Positions 48,396-58,067 of a DNA stretch of 64,000 bases are shown one piece after another; position 1 is the first letter of the stretch, and every line of letters starts with the position of its first letter. Both the position numbers and the translations under genes were made by a program. The DNA is from Isoetes taiwanensis (taxonomy: Eukaryota > Streptophyta > Lycopodiopsida > Isoetales > Isoetaceae): positions 60,001 through 124,000 of the forward strand of contig JAJEKV010000377.1 in the NCBI GenBank assembly GCA_021234155.1, read 5' to 3'. Under the pieces are notes generated by a model, which searched no databases, had not been told where the DNA came from, and saw nothing but the letters and a program-made list of their open reading frames with translations.

Positions 48396-48491
48396 TATGT
48401 CCATGAAACTTAAACTTTGACAAGGTTATGGAAGTAGTCTTTATATGTCCATGAAACTTAAACTTTGACAAGGTTATGGAAGTAGTCTTTA
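48396..48491 (+). repeat. Tandem duplication, 48-bp unit
   Basis: TATGTCCATGAAACTTAAAC starts at 48396 and again at 48444. The two units differ by at most a base. It lies 360 bp from the Helitron 3' hairpin, as tandem repeats do in the 1-2068 Helitron. Confidence 0.9.
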
Positions 48492-48974
48492 CATGCATAA
48501 AATTCTGCCAGAGTATGATCATCATGTACTCTTTAGTGATAAAAAATTTCTGTGGCACATAATTGCCATCTCATAATGAGATTTGGGGTGAAGCATCTAT
48601 GTTTGTTTGCCTGTAAATTTGGCGTTACATGTATTTGTCATGCCTTTTATATGTTATCATAAACCAAAACCTTCGAGGTGGTTTAAATCCCATTGGCTAC
48701 ATAAAGTGCAACCTACATAAATTATGAGTGAATCAAAACCTTAGTTGGGGTCCAAATTCTACACAAACTTCAACCTACAAAAAGTATGAGAGTGTAGCTA
48801 ATGTATATTATCATATTACATGGGCTTATTATTCTCAGCTTCCCAATGTCATCCCAGCAACGCTGGGCACTATTACTAGTAGGAAAATAAAACTCTAACA
48901 CCACCCCAGCCCTCAATTGGAAACCATCCTAACAAGCTAGAACAAAAATTGAAAATCAAACACCAAAACGTGAG

Positions 48975-50160
48975 CTAATAAAGAAAGGGACGAGCCATAA
49001 GCACCAAAAACCATCTTAATAAATTCCATATGTAATAGTATTTAACGGAACATCTGAAGCCGAAAAACAGAGGGAGGCAACAATCATGGGCCGGGACGGG
49101 GAAAAAATGGAGTCGGGGCCGGCACCAGAGGACCCGGAGGTGGAACCAAAGGTAGCAGAGGGGCGTTAGGAGATCCGGCATTAACACGAGCATGGCAGCA
49201 TTCAATTTGATGGCCAAGCCCCACCACAAAAAAGTGCGTAAAGGGACGAGAACCGGATCGGAGATGAAGAGAACGGGATGGAGGCGAGAGAAGGAAGAGC
49301 CAGTGGAAGGATGGAGGGTCTGGTCTTGAAGCGATGGGATAGTGCACAGCATTATGCCGAATAACTTCAAATTTTGGAATCAGGTAAGCGTGATAAAGCG
49401 GGGCCCGATGATCAAAAAAAAACAAAGAAGACATCATAGCCCTTCTGCTAATCGGGTCAATCAAGAACTTCATTCCTCTCAGAGTGGCAGCTTTACCTTC
49501 CCTCAATAATCAAGAATCGCCTCGGCACCCGGGGAGACAAAGCGGTCAAACGAGCATGAAGCTCCTGAAATCCGACATCGCGTGGCACAAAGGAACTCAT
49601 ACCGGTTTGCAATATGCACTGAGCAAAGTTGGGAAAGTCTGAGGCGCCCGTTTCCTCCCCGGGCGGTGAAGCACCTCAATCCGCTCATGCACGTAATCAT
49701 CGGCAAGTGAGGACAGGCTGCTCTCAGCTGCCAACCCGTAACCTGAGGGTCTATAGCGACGAGGCACCATATCCAATGATGGAGAGGGAATAGAGGAGCT
49801 TGCCGTCGGCAAGGAATGGCTCACCAATAAATGGAAGGACCTATGGGATGAGAAAACCGGGGAGGAATCTTAAGAGCAAAAGAACTGACAGACAACCGGA
49901 GATGGACCATTTGCGAGTTGAGTGGGAAGGCATGTTTGTGCATCCGAATGTGGGGATTGTTACTGGACGGTTCACCGTAAAACAATTGAAAAGTCAACCG
50001 CATATTGGGCCCATCGATGCAATAGAGACCCCAAATGTTTGTACCCTCTCTGGACGTGGTGGGGTAGACGGGCAATGGCATCCGGCTTAACCCTCTTGGC
50101 CCGGCTTCCGTAAATGAAGACGGAAGCCTGAGATGTGCTGGGAGAGCCCAGATCTGCCAT
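48975..50160 (-). pseudogene. Gag-like ORF of the DIRS-like element
   Basis: On the minus strand the frame begins MADLGSPSTSQASVFIYGSR at 50160 and continues with LPHHVQRGYKHLGSLL. Further pieces at 49827-49597 and 49506-49084 (MKFLIDPISRRAMMSSLFFF, FEVIRHNAVHYPIASRP) follow, ending in a Pro-rich segment. It is first in the element, upstream of RT, where a gag is expected, but I see no zinc knuckle. Stops at about 49970, 49830, 49600 and 49500 break it. Assignment is from position and colinearity rather than sequence. Confidence 0.45.
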
Positions 50161-51970
50161 AATGTGAGATGTCTAGAGACAACAAATTGCAAGCATTAGA
50201 ACGTAACCGAACAATAACCTACCAAGACATAAGGAGGGGGACGCAAAGCAGAAAGGGCATGGTGCACATGAGTTAACGGGATTAAATTGGAGCAAAAAGA
50301 AGAAATAGGAAAATAATAAAAGAGAACTAGAAACAAGCTACCAACTTAACGAAAACATAGACAAGGAAAACACCGCAAAACATAAAGAAATCATACAGGA
50401 TAATGTTTTCATGCACATATGCACCATAGCATCCAAAAACTCCAAAATCCAAATATAGCAGGTAAGCAAGACGGATCAAGAGCACGCAAACCATAATGCA
50501 CAACTGGACAAATATGCGCAAACATGCTAACTGGAACAAATTGCGTACGAAAGCTATAGGACTAATGGGAAAAAGAATAAAAACCTAACAAACAAACATA
50601 ATGGATATCCTAACGACAATCTAAAGGGACCAAACTAAATGGAGAAAATGCCAAAAACCAGATGATATGAAAACAATAAGGGCAAGAGAGATGAATTTCA
50701 ATCAAAGAGACAAGCGAAGAAATTGCTATACTAGATTACCTACGAAAACACAAGGGGGACGAAGTCAACACAGCCCCAAACATCTATAAGGAACAACCTG
50801 AAGGCGGTTTTGGGGAACTTGAAAATAACCTCCATACAACGACTTAGCGCAAGCAAATGACCCAAACTTGTAGGGCAGAAACAACTAAATATACCCATGG
50901 GGACGCAAGATCAACCTTATGCACAACGAAGCAACACCTACCACTAACAGCGAAAAAACCATACAACCATAAGACGAGGCCAAGACGTAGAGCTAGCAAC
51001 AACTATATGAGCCACACGATCGGATACCCCAACGTGGAACACAAAACCCAAAGAAAAACAACCCCGAGGGAGCAAGGAAAAAATAATCGAAAATGAGGAA
51101 AACCCAAAGAGGATATAAGGGAATGAAGAGCAATGTGCAACCCCCAAAGGTGCACAAAAAAACCCAGGGAAACCCGAACTGGGTAACCCCAGCAAAATGG
51201 GGAACCGAACCCGGTATCCCTCTCTTGAAAGAGGGGGCGGAAGCGATGGCGATGGCAGGCCCGGAGCTGGACGGTGGCAGCCCATAGGAACTCCGGAACC
51301 AATATAAAAGGGGATCAAGACGTGGTCAGGCTCAGAGCAAATGGGCAGAGCTGAAAAAATCCGAGCCAAATCTGCGCAAAACGATCCCACGAACCAAAAA
51401 CCCAGAGAGATAGGATCGGCCGACCTGAATAAGGAAAGACTAAGATGGAGGAAGGGAAAAAACTGCCGAGGCAAGCAACTAATATTCCAAGCAAACCCGG
51501 CTCTGAGCCGATCGTTGCTGGACAGACAGGGTACAATCGGCAGCTGCCATACTGCCAATCAATCTGGCAGACGGCAAACCGCGCCGATTTCGCCCAATGG
51601 GCTGTGGAGCAAACAGGAAACAAGAGCCTACAAATCCAAACGGATGGCAGCAGGCAGAGAAAGCAGCAGAACGGAACCAAAAGCACAGCACGCAAAAAAA
51701 ACAGACAAAAACAAAGGGAGAAGACTAACCAATACCGCGGTCGAAACCAATGAGTTGAAGCATCCATCGAGCCGAGCAAAACACATGGATCCGAGCAAAA
51801 CAGGAGAAATTAACCCAACACAAACCAACAGGCGTACCTTGTTAGGTGCAGAATCCGGATGTGGGATGCAGATGAAAACAGAGGAGCCACCAGAAGATCG
51901 TCTTGGCGTGGATATCCCTGGATGGTGTCGGTTCGCCCAAGCGTGGATGGCCTTGGCTGGTGCGCCTTGA
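50161..51970 (-). other. Long A-rich (plus strand) leader of the DIRS-like element
   Basis: Both strands hold 200-codon open frames (plus 51341-51970, minus 50944-51558), an effect of the biased composition. Neither has a recognisable domain. I read it as the 5' leader between A1 and gag. Confidence 0.4.
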
Positions 51971-52145
51971 AAGGTAGGTAGAGGCGCTAAGGTAGGTAGA
52001 GGCGCTAAAGACAAGCAAGGCAAAGCTCAAGAGAATGCCGATGGGCAACCAAGGGGAAAAACCGGTCTATAAATAGGAGGGCGTGATGCTGGGGCGTCCC
52101 CATCCAAGGAATGACGGTTCTATTGCTATCGCAATAGAACCGTAG
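51971..52145 (-). repeat. DIRS-like terminal repeat A1
   Basis: Begins with two tandem GGTAGGTAGAGGCGCTAA units, then matches A2 for about 150 bp. It ends in a 13-bp perfect stem (ACGGTTCTATTGC, TATC, GCAATAGAACCGT at 52114-52143) followed by AG. This is the right (5') end of the element. The flank 52146-52469 is unassigned. Confidence 0.85.
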
Positions 52146-52469
52146 CATTCATTCAGTCTCTAATAGTGTTGTTATCATTTTAATACTAATAAATTGACTT
52201 TTATTTTAAATTGTTTCTAATGATTTTGATGATAGCAAAAAACAGAAAGTACTAGTTTTAAAAGTATCTAGTATAGGTACTTTTGAGGGTTGCAAAAATG
52301 GTACCATAGCATCTTTTCACCCAAATGCCTAATCATTGGATAATTAGTTAAGCTTCCTCTAGAAGCTGGTGTTAGAATATTGCATCATATTCTGCTCCTC
52401 CATAATTCTTAGCCCCTCTAGGTCGTACAACAAAACAATATCTAAGAGATAATGGTTTGCATGCATAAA

Positions 52470-53207
52470 TCATCCATGTACCATCTCCTGCACTTCCTCT
52501 TCTTTCCAACCACCTGCTATTCTTTCTAAGTACTCACATAAAGCTGAATCTTGATACGATTTATCATGAATAAGATCATCATTATAAGTGTATGCTAAAT
52601 CCTCGATCTCTGAAACATGATTCCACAATTCCACCTCTCTTTCATTTTGCAATAGCACAAGAACTATGAAGCTCTGCAAACTTCTTTCGGAGGTTCTCTT
52701 CAAAGAGTTGTCATTGATGTTGTATTTGACGCTGTCTTTCACAAATTTTTCCTTCGTACTCCATCCAGAGGTTTCTAACATGCACTGGAGACTTGTCATT
52801 TTTGAGTTGGGCAACTTTCCTTCTCACATAAAGCCTGGTTGCTAGACCACATTTTTTCAGCACTTTCCCTCCCTATCTTGAAATCCTTGTCTTTCCAGCA
52901 CGTGAACAACTGGTATCCTTCTTCCTCTGGCAGCCTTTTGACGTTATGCTCCCATGTTTCTGCCAAGCATATTATGTCACAGCCGTGGGCATCTTCTAGT
53001 CTTTCTCCATCATCCCATGGGTACCCGGTACAGTTCCAGTACCATAATGTCAGCGTCTTTTCCTCGAGGTTGATCCTTCGGGGTCTCCGTGTTTTCTGTA
53101 CCATTGCCTGTTCTTCTTGGTCTTCCTCTGGTCTTCATTGTCGGGATTGGCCCCCTGAACTTTGCTAACCCCTGCATCCCCACTGTCTGTTCTTGCGGTT
53201 GGGTCAC
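52470..53207 (-). pseudogene. LINE endonuclease fragment
   Basis: On the minus strand TLWYWNCTGYPWDDGERL (catalytic Asn strand) and CDIICLAETWEHNVKRL (catalytic Glu) are the first two blocks of an AP-like LINE endonuclease, similar to the ETWEH block at about 31845. A basic leader (TRGRPRRTGNG) precedes it near 53120. After about 52815 the frame shifts, and 52470-52814 is open but unrecognised (KSYQDSALCEYLERIAGG). No GDFN or SDH motif and no RT follow. It is a 5' fragment of a LINE related to the one at 30040. Confidence 0.6.
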
Positions 53208-53578
53208 TTGTCCTCTTACTCTCTTGTGGAGGTCAGTGTTGTTTCCGTACGGGTTGTTTCCGCCTGTCTCTTTTTATTGTTATTCAATCTTCTTCGTCTG
53301 TTTGCCGAGGTTGATCCTTTTGGGGCCGATTAGTTTGGTAGCTGCCTGCCTGTTTGATTATGTATTTACGTGCCAGTATTCCGTCCTTTCCGTGCTTCTG
53401 TACTTCTGTATCTCCGTATTTCTGTAGTTCTATATTTCTGTATTTATGTACATGCATCATTCTGGTGATCTGGAACCTTTTGGGGCCGTGCCCACGTTGT
53501 CCTGCCCTATGGTGGGGTTAAACCCCTCAGTTCGTAATCTGCCCCCTTGTCCGACGTGTCGGCCATTTCGGCACATAA

Positions 53579-53925
53579 GGTATTCTTCATACCCCGCTAT
53601 AAGTCATATGTTGTTCTCCAGATGTTAACGAGTTTTTAGTGGTCCGGGTTACCAGTTGGTGGGTCTAGCCCTCGCCATCCTGGTGTACGGCGGAGGCTCT
53701 CTGTCCCGTAACTTGCCCCCGTCCACCTTTTACTCTGTGTCGATAAAAACCAATCAATGAGGTATTCTTCATACCCCGCTAAAAGTCATATGCTGTTCTC
53801 CAAATGTTTTACGAGTTTTTGGTGGTCCGGATTACCAGTTGGTGGGTCTAGCCCTCGCTATCCTGGTGTACAGCGGAGGCTTAGCCTCTCTGTCCCGTAG
53901 CTTGCCCCGTCCGCCTTTTACTCTG
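53579..53925 (+). repeat. Tandem duplication, 182-bp unit
   Basis: GGTATTCTTCATACCCCGCT begins at 53579 and again at 53761. The following text (AGTCATATG, GGTGGTCCGG or its variant, GTTGGTGGGTCTAGCCCTCG) is parallel, with a few indels. It is in the 5' region of the minus-strand LINE fragment and could be a promoter-type repeat; this is inference. Confidence 0.85.
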
Positions 53926-55055
53926 AGGTTCTCTTTGTTCTTTGTCTTGTACCTTCACTGTTCCCGCTTTACCTTTACGAGGCTTGTACAGCATGGTATA
54001 GTATCCTTGTCCTTCGCTTATCTGTCACCTTTCATCCTATATTTTTCCTGGCTTCGACATGTTCGCCACCCTTTTTGTCCTGATTCGATCTTTGCTGCGG
54101 CACGGTCCATTTTTCTAATTTTGCCACATGATTGTTGGGTTCTGGTGTATTTCAAATAGTGTACAAAGACATCCGTAATTCCCCAACCATTGTCACAGAG
54201 CATAATGTTTTAAACTATAATCAATTTATCATACGCAGGCAATTCAAGTTATACAATGAAGCTACTTCACCTTTGATAATCATAAATTCCGATTTACTAT
54301 TCCAAAAATGTTCTCAAAACTGAGATAATACAATCATGTCCATATAATTTGGATACACTTAGCCAAGCCTGGAGCCTGGTATTTCACTTCTTCTAAGCAG
54401 TTAAACTCAGCCGCTGGCTGTTACAGTTGTCCTTCTTTTAATAATTGACAGGGTTCACATCTGAATCATACTCTAAAGAGAGGGTTGATTCGAGAGGAAT
54501 ACAAAAACAAAAACAGAAAGCAGTAGGGAAACAAAACAAAACAAAAACAATAAAAAGAACCAAAAACCAAAAACAACCTAAGGTTACGCCCTAACCACCT
54601 CGGTCCTCCTCCATTTTTCCCTTCATTCCGCCTTTCCCTCAATGCTTTATCGCTTGGATCTACTTCTTTTGCTCCTTCCCCGTTGATGGCTCCCCAATGT
54701 TCTGAACCTTTTCCAGGTTCCTATGGCAGAAAGCCTAGCATAAGGAAACCACCGGGTTCTTCTCGCAGCAGTAGATGCAGATTTTGCCATAGTCATCGAT
54801 CAAGAGATTGTGCTAATATCTGGCAGATTTTTGTATCGTTGCATGCATTTGAAGCCTGTGGAAACACTGCATTACTCTATCTAAATCTTGGCCCCGCCTC
54901 GTTGTCATTCTTGTCAAATCTAAAGGACGAAGCACGCCTAAAAGATCCATGTATTGTATCCGCATCCTTCTTTCCAACCAGCATGATGTATGTACTCATA
55001 ACAAAGCAATGCACCGAGTAAGATCATCATTATGCATGACCCTAAACCCTTATAG
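53926..55055. other. Unassigned DNA with an A-rich run
   Basis: The stretch at 54490-54575 is rich in A and CAAAA. A plus-strand 112-codon frame at 54683-55021 has SSRSSRCRFCHSHRSRDC, which looks cysteine-rich but matches no family I know. Confidence 0.4.
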
Positions 55056-58000
55056 ATTCACTAGTTAAGGTGGCCGTTCATTTTGCATAGTTAAACTGGC
55101 AATGTTGGAGACCTAAAATAATAAGGTTCTTTGGTTCTCTTAATGTTGGTGTCCCGTGGCATTTGTATTTAGGAACCTTTAATTTCTTTCTTTTTTATTC
55201 TCCCTTTTTTTTTTCCTTCTCCTCCTTTTGCCTTCCTTTCCCTTTCCCTTTTTCTTTCTCTTTTCTTATTTTCCCTTCCTTTTTTATCTTTCCCGCTCTT
55301 CCCATTTTCCACTATTCTCTTTCCCTTTCCCTTTTCCCTTCCTCTTCTTTTCCTTTTCCTTTTCTCTTGAACCAGTTTCTCATCATTTTTTTTTTCTCTT
55401 GCTTACCTTTTCATATGCCCTTTTCTTTTCCCACCCTCTTCCTCTTGATTACCCTTTTCCCATCTCTTTTCCCATTTCTCATCTCCTCTTTTCCTCTTTC
55501 TTTTTCAATTTCTTTCAACTTTTCCATTTAATTTCATACTTTCCCCCACCCTTTTGGAACTGCGGCCCGTTGTTTTTTTCTTTTCCTTTCTCTTTCCCTT
55601 CCTCACGGTCTTTCATTTCCGGGGACTTTTCCTTGTGAACTCTTTCCATTCCCTTTTTCCCTTTTTTATGGTCCCTTTTCCTTCTTTCCCTTCTTCTTCC
55701 CTTTTCCCTTTCCACTTTCTCCTTTCTTGTTTCTTTTTCTTTTCCCTTTCCAATCTTCTTTTCCCTTTCTTTCTTCTATTTCCTTTTTCCTCTTCCCTTT
55801 TTTTTTTTGCCCTTTTCTCCTTCCTCTTTTCCTATTTTGCTCCCTACCCTTTTAGTCACCTTTTTTTCCATCCTTTCCTTTCCCTCGTTACTCTTTTTTC
55901 TTTTTCCCTTTTCCCCTTTTGCCTTATTTTTTTCCTCTTTTTTCGTTTTCTAAGTTCTCTTTTTTTCCCCCCCTTTTTCCTTTTACTTTTTTTTTACTTT
56001 TGCCCCTTTTTCCTCTTTTTCCCTTTTCCCTTTTTTTCTTTTTTCCCTTTCCTTTTCCTATTCTATCTTTTTTCTATTTTCCTTTTCCCCTCTTTTTTCT
56101 TTTCCTTTTTCCTCTTTTCCCATTTACCCTTTTGCCGTTTTTCTTTTCCTTTTCTTCTTCCTTTTCCCTTTTTCATTGTTTTCTTCCCTTTCAATGCTTT
56201 TTCCTTTTCCCTTTTCTATTTTCCCTTTTCCTTTTTTCCTTTTCCGTTTTTTTTCCTTTTCCTTTTCCTTTTCCTCCTTTTCCTTTTTCCTTTTCATTTT
56301 CCCAAGATTTTTTCCTTAAACGCAATCCTTTCCAATTTTCCTTACCTTCATTTCTTCGTTTTCTCAAATTTTCCTTTTCCCTTCGGTTTTCCGGTTGGTT
56401 TGATCTTTTCCCCTTCCTTTTTCCTTTAGTTTTTTCCTTTTCCTTTCCCTTTCCTCTTCCCTTTCCCTTTTCTTTTTTGTTCTTTTTTTATCTTTTTCCT
56501 TTGCCATGGTTTTTTCCCCCTTTCCTTCACCTTTCATCCCTTTTTTCCAATAATATTTTTCCCCTTTTCCCTTTTCCTCTTTGCCTTTCGGTCCATTTTC
56601 TAATTTTTTCCCTTTTCCTTTACCTTTTCCATGCCTTTTTTTTTTTTTTTCCCATCTCCCCCCCTTTCTCCTTCCTTTTTTTTTTCCCTCTTTTTTTTCC
56701 TTTTTCCTTTTTTCCTTTTTTTTCTCTTTTTTTTCTTTTTATCCTTTTTTTTCCCTTTCCCCCTTTTCTTTTTTTTTTTTCCTTTTCCTATTTTCCTCCT
56801 TTCATTTCTCCCCTTTCTTCTTTTTTTTTTTTACTTTCCTTTTCCTCCTTTTCCCACCCTTTCACACTTCTCTTTTTTTTTTCCTGTACTTTCCTTTTTA
56901 ATTTTTTTTTCTTCTTTTCCCCTTCCTTTTTATTTTCTCTTTTCCTTTTCCCATGTTTTCTTCCCTTTTCCCTCGCTCCCTTCCCTTCCATTTTTCCCTT
57001 TCCTAATGGGTTTTTTTTTTTTCCTCCTTTCCAGATCCTTTTCTCGTTTTTTTTCCTTCCTTTTCCTTTTCCTTTTTCCCATACTTTTTTTTTTTCCCAT
57101 GCCTTTCCACATTTTTTTCTTTTTCTTATTTTCCTATACTCATTTTCCTCCTTTTCCCACCCTTTCTCTCTTCCCCCTTTTTTTTTTTTTTTCTTTTTTC
57201 TATTTCTTCGCCATTTTTCCTCTTCCTTTTTTATCCTCATGCCCGTTTTTCCCCTTCCCTTTTCTTGTTTACCTTTTTTCCCTTTTTCTCATTCTCTTTT
57301 TTTTAGGTTCCTTTTCCCCCTTTTCCTTTCCTTTTCTTTCTTCTCCACTTTCCTTATTTCTTCCCTTCTCCCCATCCTTTCTTTTGTTCTCTTTTTTCCT
57401 TCCCTCTTCCTCATTTTTCCCAACCTTTTACATTTTCCTCTTCCCCTTTTTTCGATGCACTTTTTCCCTCCATTTCCTTTTTTTCCTTTTTTTTTCCTTT
57501 CCCCTTTTCTCTTCCCTTTTTTTCCTTTTCCTTTTCCTATTTTCCTCTTCCCTTTTTCCTCTTTCTTCAACCTTTCGCTTTTCTTCCCCTTTTTTTTCTT
57601 CTACTTTCTTTTTCCATGTTTTTCCTCCTTCCTTTTCCCCCTTTCTTCAATCTTTTCCTTCTTTTTTTTTTTTTGCCCTTTTCCTTTTCCCTTTTTACCA
57701 CTTTATCTCTTCCCTTTTCCTCGCGGCCCCTTTATCCGGATACCTTTTCCCTTTCCTTTTCTTCTTTTCTTTTTCCCTTTTCATTTTTTCATGCCTTTTT
57801 CTTCTCTATCCCCCCCTTTTCCCTTTGCTTTTCTTTCCTTTTCCCGTTGCCTTTCTTCCATTCATTTTCCTCTCTCCTTCTCTTCCCTTTTCCTTTTCCC
57901 CTTTTTTCCTTTACCCTTTCCCCTTAAAAGATCAAAGTACGACCAATCATGGTGATGGTAAGTCGTGCAATAAATCTCGGTCTTTGGATGCACTCAGATG

Positions 58001-58066
58001 ATCTCGAACATTCAAATTAGGGCTTGATCCAATCCAAGAATTACAGTATAACATTATAATATAAGA
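55056..58066 (-). mobile_element. Helitron (-) filled by a polypyrimidine tract
   Basis: The minus-strand 5' end is TCTTATATTATAATGTTATA starting at 58066, preceded by A, identical in type to 38534. Its subterminal part has AAGCCCTAATTTGAATG. The proposed 3' end at about 55060 reads CACCTTAACTAGT on the minus strand, like the family's CACC-TAACTAGT, but the hairpin before it is missing. The 5' end is well supported, the 3' end is not. Confidence 0.5.
55160..57930 (+). repeat. Giant polypyrimidine/polypurine tract, about 2.8 kb
   Basis: The plus strand is almost entirely T and C, in loose 5-6 base units such as TTTTCC and TTTTCCC, with rare A or G. The 678-codon frame it contains (Phe/Pro/Ser/Leu only) is an artefact. 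Such mirror-rich homopurine runs can form triplexes (H-DNA). I see no CDS in it. Confidence 0.95.
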
Positions 58067-58067
58067 T

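Larger units (their letters stand above)
41934..48880 (+). mobile_element. Helitron nested in the DIRS-like element, 6.9 kb
   Basis: The 5' end TCCTATATTATAATGTTTTA at 41934 follows host A. The 3' end has the CCCAGC-AAC-GCTGGG hairpin (about 48853-48867) and CTAGT at 48876-48880. The next base is A, not the expected T. The two flanks belong to the gag-to-RT part of the same retrotransposon, which supports the pairing. The 5' segment (about 42050-42130) resembles that of the 38534 Helitron (TTTTGATGCC, TGGCCACGGAGATGGATATGG). It contains an ankyrin exon, several repeats and unidentified exon-like frames. Confidence 0.7.
35749..52145 (-). mobile_element. DIRS/PAT-like tyrosine-recombinase retrotransposon, with two nested Helitrons
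   Basis: On the minus strand, from 52145 down: terminal repeat A1, a long leader, gag-like ORF, RT, RNase H, a conserved post-RNase H block, a tyrosine recombinase remnant, then B1, A2 and B2. The order A1-ORFs-B1-A2-B2 is the split direct repeat layout of PAT-like and Ngaro elements. It uses no LTRs and no DDE integrase. Without the Helitrons at 38534-40624 and 41934-48880 it would be about 7.4 kb, near the usual size for the order. No clear target duplication is seen, as expected for recombinase-mediated insertion; ATTCATT occurs at both edges but may be chance. All ORFs are broken. It could be a fossil. Confidence 0.75.

Noticed and set aside
41934-48880. Autonomous Helitron
   Set aside because: No Rep (HUH, two-His) or PIF1-like helicase motif seen in any frame of this or the other Helitrons.
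51341-51970. A 209-codon plus-strand frame in the DIRS-like leader
   Set aside because: It opposes the coding strand, has no domain, and an equally long frame exists on the other strand. Composition bias explains both.
55919-57955. A 678-codon open frame (and overlapping frames of 291 and 456 codons)
   Set aside because: It consists almost only of Phe, Pro, Ser and Leu, as any T/C strand must. Long open frames arise because stop codons need A or G.
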